A stretch of DNA of 64,000 nucleotides, from positions 310,001 through 374,000 of the forward strand of contig OZ251574.1 in the NCBI GenBank assembly GCA_965243635.1, read 5' to 3'. Positions 41,765-51,702 of the stretch are shown here, piece after piece. A program made the translations under genes and the position numbers. Position 1 is the stretch's first letter. Each line of letters opens with the position of its first letter. The notes beneath the pieces were generated by a model that was given only the letters and a program-made list of their open reading frames with translations, did not search any database and was not told the DNA's origin. Origin of the DNA: Rs1 sp000416275 (lineage in GTDB: Bacteria; Pseudomonadota; Gammaproteobacteria; Pseudomonadales; Balneatricaceae).

Positions 41765-42751
41765 ATGGGACTGTTAATCAATGGCAAATGGAGTAGCGCT
41801 TGGTATGACACTAAAGCCAATCAGGGTAAATTCGTGCGTAAAGATGCGCAGTTTCGCAACTGGGTGACGGCGGATGGCAGCGCGGGGCCCACCGGAAAAG
41901 GAGGCTTTAAAGCGGAGCCGGGGCGCTATCATTTGTATATCTCACTGGCCTGTCCCTGGGCACATCGCAGTTTGATTTTTAGAACTTTAAAAGGCTTAGA
42001 AGAGATGATTTCACTATCGGTGGTCAAGGCTTTTATGGGTACTGATGGCTGGAGTTTTGAGCCGGGGGATGGAGTGCTTGCCGACACTGTCAATGGCGTC
42101 AGTCATGTGCACCAGCTTTACACTTTGGCACAGGCAGATTACAGCGGACGGGTGACTATTCCTATTTTGTGGGATAAACACACCGATACTATCGTCAGTA
42201 ATGAATCGGCAGACATTATCCGGATGTTGAATAGTGCCTTTGATGGTATAGGTGCAAAAGCGGGCGATTATTATCCTCAAGCGCTTCGCGCTGCTATTGA
42301 TGAGGTTAACGAACAGGTTTATCAGCATGTTAACAACGGCGTTTACCAGGCAGGCTTCGCCACGACTCAAAGTGCTTACAATCAGGCGGTAGTCAAAGTA
42401 TTCAGTTGTTTAGACAGCCTAGAACAGCGCTTGAGCAAGCAGCGTTATTTGACCGGTAATTTACTCACCGAAGCGGATTGGCGATTATTTACCACCTTAA
42501 TCCGTTTTGATGCTGTGTATGTCGGTCACTTTAAGTGCAATCTAAAGCGGATTGCAGATTACCCGGCGCTGAGTAATTATTTACGGGACTTATACCAGCG
42601 GCCGAAAATTGCTGAAACAGTCAATATAGAGCATATCAAAGCGCACTACTTCGGCTCTCACGAGACCATCAACCCGACGCTAATTATTCCGCAGGGGCCT
42701 ATTTTAGATTTTTCTCAGCCGCACAATCGCAGCGAGATTCTCTCTGTTTAG
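41765..42751 (+). CDS. yqjG: glutathionyl-hydroquinone reductase (xi-class GST)
   Basis: 328 residues, the same length as E. coli YqjG. The catalytic Cys is in LACPWAHRSLIFR; other class features are GRYHLYISLACPWAHR, VPILWDK-like TIPILWDKHTDTIVSNES and the all-alpha C-terminal half with LTEADWRLFTTLIRFD. The enzyme reduces glutathionyl-hydroquinones. It has GGAA-type spacing before the ATG and is divergent from a LysR gene. Confidence 0.93.
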   Translation: MGLLINGKWSSAWYDTKANQGKFVRKDAQFRNWVTADGSAGPTGKGGFKAEPGRYHLYISLACPWAHRSLIFRTLKGLEEMISLSVVKAFMGTDGWSFEPGDGVLADTVNGVSHVHQLYTLAQADYSGRVTIPILWDKHTDTIVSNESADIIRMLNSAFDGIGAKAGDYYPQALRAAIDEVNEQVYQHVNNGVYQAGFATTQSAYNQAVVKVFSCLDSLEQRLSKQRYLTGNLLTEADWRLFTTLIRFDAVYVGHFKCNLKRIADYPALSNYLRDLYQRPKIAETVNIEHIKAHYFGSHETINPTLIIPQGPILDFSQPHNRSEILSV

Positions 42752-42809
42752 CCAGTTCCACTGTTCTGCGCCAGAGCGGTGAGCTACAGAGCTAAGATGG
42801 ACAGTGAAC

Positions 42810-42846
42810 CGGCTTTTAACTTGTTTGGTTGACAGGCTAAAAGCCG
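42810..42846. terminator. hairpin between convergent yqjG and sulP genes
   Basis: CGGCTTTTA and TAAAAGCCG form a perfect 9-bp stem with a 19-base loop, placed between two convergent genes. No long T run follows. Confidence 0.5.
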
Positions 42847-42857
42847 AGCAGCTTAAA

Positions 42858-44570
42858 TTATTTAGGCTGGGCTTTTAGATGTTGCCAGGCGTCAAATTGA
42901 CTGAGAAAAACCTGCCCGGTTTGCTGCTCGAAAAAATGGCTGCGCTGCAGTCTGTCCATCACCGGGCCTTTTACTTCTGATAAGTGAAACTTAACTTGGC
43001 TGTCTTTGAGCAGTGAGTTGATCGCCTCTAAGCTCTCTAATGCCGATGCATCAATAAAATTAACCGCCGGGCACATTAGTACTAGATGTTTAATGTGTGG
43101 GCTCTTTGCCACTAAGTCGTACACTCTATCCTCCAAATATCGGGCGTTGATAAAGTATAAGCTCTCGTCAATCCGCAACGTTATAATCGAAGGGTCTGTT
43201 TGCACTTGATGACGATCTACATTTCTAAAGTGTTCAGAGCCTGTGACTAAACCTACCTCGGCACTATGCGGCTTACTAGTGCGATATAGATACAGTAAGA
43301 TCGATAGCGCCACCCCTAAAATAATACCCAGTTCTACGCCGTGGCTGAGGGTGAAAATAATGGTGATCAACATAGCGGCGAAATCACTGCGAGAATACGC
43401 CCAAGTACGTTTTAATGCGCTTAAATCCACCAGTGACAACACCGCGACAATAATCGTCGCCGCGAGGGTTGCCTTGGGCAGGAAAAAGATTAGAGGGGTT
43501 AAAAATATGGTGGCTAAAGCGATGCCTGCAGCGGCATAAGCACCGGCCGCTGGGGTTTGTGCACCGGCATCAAAATTGACCACCGAGCGGGAAAATCCAC
43601 CAGTGACTGGCAATCCCCCGGAAATTGCCGAGCCTATGTTGGCCGCACCCAGCCCGATTAGCTCTTGATTGGGAGCTATTCGCTGGCGGCGTTTTGCCGC
43701 TAAGGTCTGGGCAACGGAAACCGACTCGACAAAACCAATAACACTGATGATCAGTGCTGAACTGAGTAATTGCTGCCAAAGTTGCAGGTCAAATTCAGGG
43801 AGCGCTATGCTGGGTAATCCTTGTGGTATACGACCAACTACCGCGACACCTTCTGTGGTTAAGTTAAATCCCCAGGTAACTAAAATGGTGACGGCAATCG
43901 CTAAAACGGGGCCGGTTTTGGCTAAAATGGCGGCCAGTGACTCCGATAACTTTAGGTGAATAAGCAGTGGCTTAAAGGAGTGGCGTACCCAAAATAAGAA
44001 GATCGTGGTGCCACTGCCGATAAGCAAAGTAATGATATTTATATTACTCAGCTGTAAATATAGTGAGTGGAGTATTTCGATGAGATTGTGGCCATCACTA
44101 CTGACGCCGAATATATGTTTTAACTGGCTGGCAGCAATGATTAAACCGGCCGCGGTGATGAAGCCAGATATGACCGGATGGCTGAGTAAATTAGCCAGCA
44201 AACCGAGCTTAAGAATGCCCATTAAAATCAGCATTACCCCCGACATGAAGGCCAATGCTATAGCCGCCGCTAGGTATTGTGCATCATTGGCTAAATTCAA
44301 TTGGCTGATCGCCGCCCCCGTCATCAGCGAAATAACCGCTACTGGACCGACCGATAAAGCGCGGCTAGTGCCGAACACCGTATAGGCGAGTAGCGGTAAG
44401 ATGCTTGCGTATAAACCCACTTCTGCAGGGAGCCCTGCAAGCAGGGCATAGGCAAGAGACTGCGGGATTAACATCACGGTGACGATGATTGCCGCGACTA
44501 AATCACTGCTTAGCGCCGCGCTATCATATCTTTTTCGCCATTCTAAAATGGGAAAATACTGTTTTAACAT
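42858..44570 (-). CDS. SulP-family anion transporter with STAS domain
   Basis: 570 residues with about 12 membrane helices. The family start is LSSDLVAAIIVTVMLIPQSLAYALLAGLP; later parts are FGTSRALSVGPVAVISLM and NIGSAISGGLPVTGGFSRSVVNFDAG. The C-terminal STAS domain is at about 440-560 (ITLRIDESLYFINARYLED, LVLMCPAVNFIDASALESLE). It may export sulfite/sulfate or import sulfate. It lies downstream of the sulfide-oxidation genes on the same strand (134-bp gap), which suggests a sulfur role. Confidence 0.9.
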   Translation of the reverse strand: MLKQYFPILEWRKRYDSAALSSDLVAAIIVTVMLIPQSLAYALLAGLPAEVGLYASILPLLAYTVFGTSRALSVGPVAVISLMTGAAISQLNLANDAQYLAAAIALAFMSGVMLILMGILKLGLLANLLSHPVISGFITAAGLIIAASQLKHIFGVSSDGHNLIEILHSLYLQLSNINIITLLIGSGTTIFLFWVRHSFKPLLIHLKLSESLAAILAKTGPVLAIAVTILVTWGFNLTTEGVAVVGRIPQGLPSIALPEFDLQLWQQLLSSALIISVIGFVESVSVAQTLAAKRRQRIAPNQELIGLGAANIGSAISGGLPVTGGFSRSVVNFDAGAQTPAAGAYAAAGIALATIFLTPLIFFLPKATLAATIIVAVLSLVDLSALKRTWAYSRSDFAAMLITIIFTLSHGVELGIILGVALSILLYLYRTSKPHSAEVGLVTGSEHFRNVDRHQVQTDPSIITLRIDESLYFINARYLEDRVYDLVAKSPHIKHLVLMCPAVNFIDASALESLEAINSLLKDSQVKFHLSEVKGPVMDRLQRSHFFEQQTGQVFLSQFDAWQHLKAQPK

Positions 44571-44704
44571 AAAAAACCTGTGGGTGATTAGATAGACTTA
44601 GTGCTTGCTAGCCAATGGCTTTCTAACTAGCTAATGGCGAGCTTTGGCACTGTCTTTCAGTCAATTTTTGTCGCCGCTATCGACTGTTTAATGTTTAGCT
44701 GCAT

Positions 44705-46429
44705 TCAGTCGGTTTTTTTATTGGGTGTAACCAGCCACTCTCTGCCTTTAAGCATCGCATTCCAATAGATCCAAGGCAGTAATTTTTCCTTTAATAGCCA
44801 GGCTAATTTAGAAGGTTTTTTGCCATCGATTAACCACAGTGGCAAGGTAGGTAATAATTTCCCGCCATAGCCAAATTCAGCCAGTACTATTTTTCCTCTC
44901 TGCACCGTTAATGGACAGGAGCCATAGCCATCATAGCTAGCGGTGAGGGATTGATTGTTTAACAGTGCGGTTAAGTTTTCAGCGATCACCGGCGCCTGTT
45001 TTCTAACCGCCGCTGCGGTTTTAGCATTGGCGGTGTTATTGGCATCTCCTATCCCAAAAATATTGACATATTTTTTGTGCTGTAGTGTTTCAGGGTTTAT
45101 ATCTACCCAGCCAGCGGCGTCGGCTAGAGGACTTTCGCTTATAAACTCTGGTGGTTTTTGTACCGGGCAAACGTGCAGCATATCGAAAGACTTTTGAATT
45201 TCTTGGATATTTCCCTCGCTATCTTTTACTGCAAAAGTAGCAAGTTGCCTAGGCCCATCAACTTTGATTAGATTTTGCGAAAAACTCAGTTGAATCTGGT
45301 ATTTTTCAATGTAGGTCATCAGGGCCGGTACGTAGTCCGCGACGCCAAACAGTACCGGGCCCGCGTTGCAAAATTCAACTTCTATATTTTTCAAACGTGA
45401 CTTATCCAGCCATTGTGAACAAGCTAGATACATGGCTTTTTGTGGGGCTCCTGCACACTTGATAGGCATTGGAGGCTGGGTGAATATGGCTTTTCCACTA
45501 TGAGTAGATTGCACTAGTTGCCAGGTATAAGGAGCTAAATCATGACGATAATTGGAGGTGACACCATTGCTTCCTAGGGCTGCTTCTAAGCCTTCGATCG
45601 CCCCCCAGTCTATGCTTAAACCCGGTGCTACAATTAGGTAGTCATAGACGATGATCTCTCCATCGCTCAACACTACCAGGTTATTTTCTGGCTCAAAGTG
45701 AGTGACTTTTGTTTGATACCACTGCGCGCGATCAGGCATGACGTCAATCATCTTTCGCTGAGTATCTGCAGCGTCAAAAATCCCCCCACCGACCATCGTC
45801 CAGCCCGGTTGATAGTAGTGTTCAGAGGCTGGCTCGACGATGCCAATATCTAACTTTTGATTTCGTTTTAACAAACTAGACGCCACTGCTTGACCGCCGG
45901 CACCACCGCCAATAATTAAGACTTTATGCGAGCCAACTTGTTTTCTAATATACGGCTTGGCAGTCGATCCTGCTGCTGTCGACTGTGGGTCTTGGTGTTT
46001 GTGCTCAGAGTTTTTTAGAGCCAAAATCCGCTCACTTAATTTAGTCACGTCGTAACCTGCGGTGCTTGCACTGGCAATAATCTGCTCTAGGTCAGTTGTT
46101 CCCGCCTGGCTTAAAGCCCAAAGGTTGGTGCTGCGCGTACCAGTGCGACAGTAAGCCAACATAGGTGACGTCGCCTCATCTAGCAGCTGACCAAATTGCA
46201 GTGCTTGCTGATCACTAAAAGATTTAGGATTTACCGGTAAGTAGTGCCATTTAATACCTAGGCTTTCGCAGGCGGTGCGCATTTCATCACTGTTTGGCTG
46301 GTCTTCTCCCTCTTGGTCAGGTCGATTACAAATGACGGTTTTAAAACCGGCGTCGACCAGTTGTTGAATATCTGTAGCGTTAAGCTGTGGGCTGACGCTT
46401 AAAGAAGAAGTCAGTTGATGAATTTCCAT
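44705..46429 (-). CDS. fusion of DUF442 (Blh-type phosphatase-like) and sulfide:quinone reductase
   Basis: 574 residues from ATG 46429 with GGAG upstream. Residues 1-110 are the TIGR01244/DUF442 domain with the CRTGTRS phosphatase-like loop. From about 150 an FAD enzyme follows: VLIIGGGAGGQAVASSLL, the KCAGAPQKAMYLACS cysteine and FGIGDANNTANAKTAAAV. In human SQOR, as I recall it, the second active Cys is in the FGIGDC segment; here it is Ala, while an extra Cys is at LHVCPVQKPPEF. It should oxidise sulfide to persulfide and feed quinone. It is upstream of sulP and downstream of a persulfide dioxygenase. Confidence 0.87.
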   Translation of the reverse strand: MEIHQLTSSLSVSPQLNATDIQQLVDAGFKTVICNRPDQEGEDQPNSDEMRTACESLGIKWHYLPVNPKSFSDQQALQFGQLLDEATSPMLAYCRTGTRSTNLWALSQAGTTDLEQIIASASTAGYDVTKLSERILALKNSEHKHQDPQSTAAGSTAKPYIRKQVGSHKVLIIGGGAGGQAVASSLLKRNQKLDIGIVEPASEHYYQPGWTMVGGGIFDAADTQRKMIDVMPDRAQWYQTKVTHFEPENNLVVLSDGEIIVYDYLIVAPGLSIDWGAIEGLEAALGSNGVTSNYRHDLAPYTWQLVQSTHSGKAIFTQPPMPIKCAGAPQKAMYLACSQWLDKSRLKNIEVEFCNAGPVLFGVADYVPALMTYIEKYQIQLSFSQNLIKVDGPRQLATFAVKDSEGNIQEIQKSFDMLHVCPVQKPPEFISESPLADAAGWVDINPETLQHKKYVNIFGIGDANNTANAKTAAAVRKQAPVIAENLTALLNNQSLTASYDGYGSCPLTVQRGKIVLAEFGYGGKLLPTLPLWLIDGKKPSKLAWLLKEKLLPWIYWNAMLKGREWLVTPNKKTD

Positions 46430-46616
46430 TGCATGCTCCAAAATAGCGGTAAATGTGGTATGGATTGGCTGTTGATCTAATCCTAGCTGTCAAATTAGCT
46501 CAATTTATCTTAAATGACTGCAGCTTGTGCAGCTCTATAAATACAGTGACAAACGTCGAAAAATTCGGTTTTATACTATTATTTGTGCAGCGTTGGTCGC
46601 TAAGTCCGATTGCTGG

Positions 46617-47519
46617 TTAAAATAAGTTTACCGGAATTTTCAGATAAATTTGACCGTTGTCATCTGCGGGCGGCATGTTGCCAGCGCGGATATTGACTTG
46701 TACAGCGGGTAAAATAAGTTGCGGCATTTTTAAGGTGCTATCTCGCTCACTGCGCATTTTCACAAATTGACTTTGAGTGGCGTGTTGACCTACATGTACA
46801 TTGTGTTCTCGCTGTTCAGCAACACTGGTTTGATAGGCAAATTCATCCCTGCCTGGTGCCTTGTAGTCATGGCACATAAAGAGTCGAGTTTGATCAGCTA
46901 AACTAAAAATCTTTTGGATGGATTGGTAGAGTTCTGCGGCGTCTCCGCCGGGGAAATCGCAGCGCGCTGTTCCGTAATCCGGCATAAAGAGCGTGTCGCC
47001 AACAAAGACTGCGTCACCAAAGACGTAGCTCATACAAGCAGGTGTGTGGCCGGGAGTATGCATCGCATAGCCGGTAATATTACCTAATTGAATGGTTTCA
47101 TTATCGACAAATAATTTACAAAATTGCTCTCCTTCGCAGCGCATATCTCCCTGGGCGTTGAAAGCTTTGCTAAAGGTTAGTTGCACGTCAGTAACTAGTG
47201 ATCCAATGCCAATGCTCGCCCCCGTTCGCTCTTTTAAATAAGGCGCTGCTGAAATGTGGTCTGCATGCACGTGGGTTTCTAAGATCCACTGAACTTGTAA
47301 TTTGTTATTTTCAATAAAGTGCAAGATTTTGTCGGCAGCAGCGAAAGAAGTGCTACCTGAGGCGTAGTCGAAATCCAAAACAGAATCGATAATGACACAC
47401 TGTTTGGTCTCAACGTCTTCTACTACATAGCTAAAGGTAAAAGTCGCTTGGTCAAAAAATGCAGTGACTTTTGCTGCTGAGGTTTTAGATTGGGTAACTG
47501 GCGCTGTAGTAGCTTGCAT
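46617..47519 (-). CDS. persulfide dioxygenase, metallo-beta-lactamase fold (ETHE1/Blh type)
   Basis: 300 residues. The metal motif is ETHVHADHISAAPYL, with HTPGHTPACMSYVFGDAVFVGD and MCHDYKAPGRDEFAYQTSV completing the iron site. The YGTARCDFPGGDA segment is typical of the bacterial sulfur dioxygenase group. It should oxidise glutathione persulfide to sulfite. It is the first gene of the sulfur set (175 bp before the SQR fusion). No ArsR-type BigR/SqrR gene is adjacent. Confidence 0.88.
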   Translation of the reverse strand: MQATTAPVTQSKTSAAKVTAFFDQATFTFSYVVEDVETKQCVIIDSVLDFDYASGSTSFAAADKILHFIENNKLQVQWILETHVHADHISAAPYLKERTGASIGIGSLVTDVQLTFSKAFNAQGDMRCEGEQFCKLFVDNETIQLGNITGYAMHTPGHTPACMSYVFGDAVFVGDTLFMPDYGTARCDFPGGDAAELYQSIQKIFSLADQTRLFMCHDYKAPGRDEFAYQTSVAEQREHNVHVGQHATQSQFVKMRSERDSTLKMPQLILPAVQVNIRAGNMPPADDNGQIYLKIPVNLF

Positions 47520-48054
47520 AACAAAACACTCGGTTATATTTTTTAGTTATAAGATTATAACAATATTGAATATAGATATATTAAATCTTTCTTAATGATA
47601 GTCAACTTAAATTATTTATAGATAATATTGGTGTGCAATGACCCAGGCTTTCAAGTTGTTTAATAATAGAGTAGCTGCGTTGTGCTTAAATTCAATCGTT
47701 TAAGTCGCAGTTCAGAAACGTAGCTGTTCGCTCTTATATGTTTGAAGTATGTGCTATTCTCAGAGCCTATAGGGCTTAACAATAGTCTACTTTTTCTCGC
47801 TGTGATTGGTCAAGTCTGTCAGGCGTCTGAGGTATCGCTAGATAAAAGCTCGGTGTCTAAAGTTAATAAGTTGATTGGTTTTTACTGGCTTGAGTCGATC
47901 GAGAATTTTAGTTGGATTTTTACGCTCAAGCGCTGCATCTAGCTTGAAATATTTAGCTCTAAGTGGAATAATTCTGCGCAGTTTGAGTGCTGGGCTAAAG
48001 TTTTCTGGATTTAAGAAAAACCGACAGCCGCAATATTATTGATGGAGACTATGG
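47520..48054. other. 535-bp intergenic region with possible AT-rich operator
   Basis: The first 80 bp upstream of the dioxygenase gene are very AT-rich and contain AATATAGATATATT (47569-47582), a near-palindrome of the type bound by ArsR-family sulfide sensors. This is suggestive only. The rest holds no frame I can support. Confidence 0.35.
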
Positions 48055-48288
48055 TTGAGCGACAAGCAAATGGCTGCCTTATATTTGGAATTGGTCGGTA
48101 TGTATGAAGAAGAACACCCTGCTGTATCTGCAGATGTTGTCGCCGATAGACATCTAATTATGGCCGAAAAAATTGAGGCAGGTGAGTTAACCAAGCAGGA
48201 TATGCAATTGATAACACCAATTTTTGCCTATGGACATATAGATGTTCAGCAGTGCTTAACGGTCAAAAAACGCTTTATTTGGTTTTAA
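48055..48288 (+). CDS. small acidic hypothetical protein
   Basis: 77 residues from a TTG start, with GATGGAGA about eight bases upstream. The product has a helical, acidic first part (LYLELVGMYEEEHPAVSADV) and ends VKKRFIWF. A perfect 13-bp hairpin five bases after the stop supports a real transcript end. Family not recognised. It is convergent with the trifunctional gene. Confidence 0.5.
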   Translation: MSDKQMAALYLELVGMYEEEHPAVSADVVADRHLIMAEKIEAGELTKQDMQLITPIFAYGHIDVQQCLTVKKRFIWF

Positions 48289-48292
48289 AGCT

Positions 48293-48323
48293 TAGCTCGA
48301 TATTCCCAGCGAATATCGAGCTA
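48293..48323. terminator. perfect 13-bp hairpin between convergent genes
   Basis: TAGCTCGATATTC, loop CCAGC, GAATATCGAGCTA. It follows the stop of the 48055 gene and precedes the end of the gene at 48358. There is no clear T run, so it may be a bidirectional mRNA end or a stability element. Confidence 0.6.
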
Positions 48324-48357
48324 ATACAGCAGCTTCTAAACAGTCTCTGTTTAGCGT

Positions 48358-51300
48358 TTAATTTAACGCTAACAAACAGGCGGCTTCTGAGAGTACTTCA
48401 TCCATTACCTGTAAAACCATCTCTACATCTTGAGCTTCAATGGTTAAAGGAGGTCTGATTTTTAGGATGTTATCCGCAGGTCCTTCGGTCCCCATTAAGA
48501 TGCGGTGTTCACGCATGCGATTCTTTACATAGTCCGCGACTTGAGTTGCCGGCTGTTTACTGCTTTGATTTAGTACCAAATCTAGTCCAATAAATAGACC
48601 GTAGCCTCGCACATCGCCGATTAATGGATGTTTCTCCTGTAGCGCTCGTAATCCTTGGCGCAGCTTGTCGCCCATGATGCGCGCATTCTCCATCAAGCGT
48701 TCATCATCGACAATATCTAGCACTTCCTTGCCAATGCGGCAAGATAGGTTGGAGCCACCGAAGGTTGAAAAGTATTCCGGTCCTTTGGCGAAGCTCTCTG
48801 CGATCTCTTTAGTGGTGACTAGCACGCCAATAGGATGGCCATTGCCAATAGGTTTGCCCATCACCACTATATCCGGTACTACTTGCTGTTGTTCGAAGGC
48901 AAAATAGTATTCTCCCAAGCGGCCAAAAGCGGTTTGTACTTCATCGGCGATACAGACGCCGCCCGCTGCGCGGATCTTGGCATACACTTCTGCCAAATAC
49001 CCCTGTGGGGGAATGATCTGACCGCCGACACTGGGGAAGGTCTCGGCAATAAAGCCAGCCAATTTTCGGTTGTCGGGGGCGTCTGCAATAGCTTGGATCG
49101 CCTTATCAACTAGCGCGGCGTACTTGGTCGCTCTATCGGGATCATCTTTCTGATAGCTGCCACGGTATTCATCGGCGACTTCCACAAGTTGCACCCAATC
49201 TACTTGACCACTGCCGCCTTTGGCATTGAATTTATAAGCGGAGATATCAATGGCTCCCGTGGTATTACCATGATAGCCGTGATTGGGAGTAATGATGTCT
49301 TTTCCACCAGTGTGCGCTCGAGATAGACGCAGTGCCAATTCGTTTGCTTCAGTGCCGGAGTTGACAAAAAAGCACACTTCTAAAGAGCTGGGCATTTTTG
49401 ATAGTATTTTATCCGCAAAAGCTGTTTGAGCGGGGTGCAAGTAGCGCGTATTGGAGTTCATGCGCAGTAGTTGATCCGCTGCGACCGCCTGAATACGTGG
49501 GTGCGCATGGCCGACGTGAGGTACGTTATTATAACTATCTAGATATGGACGACCCCACTCATCAAACAAATGGTGGCGCCAGCCACGTAAAAACATCACC
49601 GGATCGGCATAGGTCAGCTTTAGGTTCTCACCGAAGTGCGCCTGCCTCTTAGCTAAAACTTGCGCCTTAGAAGTGCCGGTGTATTGAATTTTTTGATCGG
49701 CTATATTTAATAGTGCTGCAGGGTTGGGGCAGATCGCATTAAATAGTGGCAAATCGTCTGGGTCAGCGACCCCGGGCCAATCATCGCCCATGCCTGTGGT
49801 AGTGAGAGCCAGTTGGAAGTGTAGATGAGGGTTCCAACCGCCGTTGCCTGATAGATCACCTAATGCGGCAAATACTTGACCTTTTTCTAGCGCTTGGCCC
49901 AGTGATAAATGCGCAATAGACTGTGGGTCTAAATGGCCATATAAAGTGTAGAAGGTATCTCCTGCAGGGGTTTGGTGAGACAAAATAACCATCCCGCCAT
50001 AATCTAAATTGGCAGCTCGATACTCGGCAAAAGCTACTTTGGCGGCCATCGGGGTGTGGACTTCAAGTCCCGCTGGTCCAAATGCATCTACGCCAATGTG
50101 TACGGTGCGTCTATTGCTAGCTTTATAAACACCTTTTTTAAAAGCATCATCGGTATATACCAATCTTGGCTCGTTGTAATAGCCTAGCCAAACTCCTTCA
50201 TCTGCCTGATATTCTCCACCCAATTCCGCAGCTTCTTTACCGGTTAAATCGAAAGGGTTTTGTGGGCAAGTGCTGATTTCAACCGACAGACTTTTGACCT
50301 TTGAATCTTGCAAGTCTTGGCCTAATATCGCGGCGAAATTACCGCGCTCGGAATTTAGCCACTGTCGAATATTGGCCGCTTGTGGGGAAATTTCAAAGCC
50401 GCAAGCCACTTTTAGTCTACTGGCAATCAGAGCTTGATTGACGTTGTGTTCTAGTAAGAACTCCCAGGCGGGGGCCTGGCTGATGACTACATAAGGATCG
50501 TCGGGATTCTCTTTAGACATCAAGCTGGAAATGACAATGCTTACGGCTAATCGCATCTTCAGCAGCGGCCATAGCATGTCAAGTTCAGATTCTGTGAGCG
50601 GGTTTTTGCTATGATATCCAGCGACTAGTGACTCAAGTGCTTTTTCAGGGTCTGTCTGCCCCAGTACAATGTAAGCGCAGGCGATCGCTAAATTGCAAAT
50701 GCGCGGCCCGGCACACATATCGCCCAAATCGATTAACCCCATGACCTTTGCCTGGTGTGTTAAGGAGCCGTTGACAATGATATTGTAGTCATTTACATCG
50801 TTGTGGATAGCTTGTTGTTCAAGTGCTTGCAATTGCGGCTTGAGAGCTTGAAACTCTTCTGCAATAGCGCTCAATAGCGCCTTTTTAGGGGCGCTGTCGA
50901 TGATGTTCAGCTCGTCGCTAATCCACTCTGCAGTCGTTAAGTTCCACTTAAAATCGCGCTGTAAGGCCGGGTGCTTAAATCCTTGCCAAGCCTTATCTAC
51001 AGCACCGACTACTTGACCAATATTAGAGATTAAAGATAAATTCTGTGGTTTGAAATTAGCGTAGGTTTGACCTTGAATTTTTTGTTGTAACCAGACCACT
51101 CTATCTTCGCCATCGGGACCTTTAACATGGCTGAAAAGCTGTTGTTGACTGGTCGGTATAATCCGGGGAATGGGTATCTCAGGCGCATGCTCAGACAAAT
51201 ATACTAAAGCACTGCACTGTAAATCTATAAAATCGGTATCACAATCTGCTCGCATTACCTTGAGTATCGCGGGTTGTTCGCCATCGACTGAAAAATTAAG

Positions 51301-51381
51301 GTCGAACTCACCATCAAGCTGGGTAAGATTAGCCTCAATGTGCCAAATATTTTGTAAAACTCTTGCCCAATATGTCGTCAT
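48358..51381 (-). CDS. trifunctional kinase / M23 domain / class III aminotransferase-like phospholyase
   Basis: 1007 residues in three parts. About 25-330 is an aminoglycoside/hydroxylysine-kinase-like fold (Brenner-type HNDVNDYNIIV, then LIDLGDM). About 390-540 is an M23-type domain with intact HIGVD and HLHFQ metal residues. About 580-1000 is a class III PLP enzyme (SGTEANELALRLSRAHTG, ADEVQTAFGRLGEY, and MGKPIGNGHPIG with the PLP Lys). In humans the kinase HYKK and phospholyases PHYKPL/ETNPPL are separate proteins that degrade hydroxylysine or phosphoethanolamine. A similar role is inferred. The purpose of the M23 part is unclear; no signal peptide is seen. Confidence 0.88.
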   Translation of the reverse strand: MTTYWARVLQNIWHIEANLTQLDGEFDLNFSVDGEQPAILKVMRADCDTDFIDLQCSALVYLSEHAPEIPIPRIIPTSQQQLFSHVKGPDGEDRVVWLQQKIQGQTYANFKPQNLSLISNIGQVVGAVDKAWQGFKHPALQRDFKWNLTTAEWISDELNIIDSAPKKALLSAIAEEFQALKPQLQALEQQAIHNDVNDYNIIVNGSLTHQAKVMGLIDLGDMCAGPRICNLAIACAYIVLGQTDPEKALESLVAGYHSKNPLTESELDMLWPLLKMRLAVSIVISSLMSKENPDDPYVVISQAPAWEFLLEHNVNQALIASRLKVACGFEISPQAANIRQWLNSERGNFAAILGQDLQDSKVKSLSVEISTCPQNPFDLTGKEAAELGGEYQADEGVWLGYYNEPRLVYTDDAFKKGVYKASNRRTVHIGVDAFGPAGLEVHTPMAAKVAFAEYRAANLDYGGMVILSHQTPAGDTFYTLYGHLDPQSIAHLSLGQALEKGQVFAALGDLSGNGGWNPHLHFQLALTTTGMGDDWPGVADPDDLPLFNAICPNPAALLNIADQKIQYTGTSKAQVLAKRQAHFGENLKLTYADPVMFLRGWRHHLFDEWGRPYLDSYNNVPHVGHAHPRIQAVAADQLLRMNSNTRYLHPAQTAFADKILSKMPSSLEVCFFVNSGTEANELALRLSRAHTGGKDIITPNHGYHGNTTGAIDISAYKFNAKGGSGQVDWVQLVEVADEYRGSYQKDDPDRATKYAALVDKAIQAIADAPDNRKLAGFIAETFPSVGGQIIPPQGYLAEVYAKIRAAGGVCIADEVQTAFGRLGEYYFAFEQQQVVPDIVVMGKPIGNGHPIGVLVTTKEIAESFAKGPEYFSTFGGSNLSCRIGKEVLDIVDDERLMENARIMGDKLRQGLRALQEKHPLIGDVRGYGLFIGLDLVLNQSSKQPATQVADYVKNRMREHRILMGTEGPADNILKIRPPLTIEAQDVEMVLQVMDEVLSEAACLLALN

Positions 51382-51702
51382 TTAAATGCTCTGCTGTATT
51401 TTTAAAAATAGGATTATCAATATACTAAATCGGTTGATTATTGATAGATAATAATTATTTTATTGCGGGGCTATCGGTTAGTCTGATAGCTCGGTGTGAC
51501 TATGCTTTTTAGTCGCGCAAGAATCGGGTTGTAGCCAAGGGTGATGATGCTTAAACTGAGATTAAAGAAGCTGATGAAAACACTGCTCTCAGTAAGAAGT
51601 AACAATTAAGTATTTGATTTTAATTAAAATTATTACACATGTTGACTGTGTGATTTAGATTGTTGCGCAGCGCAATAGACGCTTCAGTAACGGGAGTTAC
51701 AA
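51382..51702. other. 321-bp divergent promoter region
   Basis: Lies between the divergent trifunctional gene and the Ada-like gene. It is AT-rich near both ends. I see no gene or repeat in it. Confidence 0.4.

Noticed and set aside
47742..47942. 66-codon plus frame upstream of the small gene at 48055
   Set aside because: No ribosome site, no recognisable pattern; likely chance.
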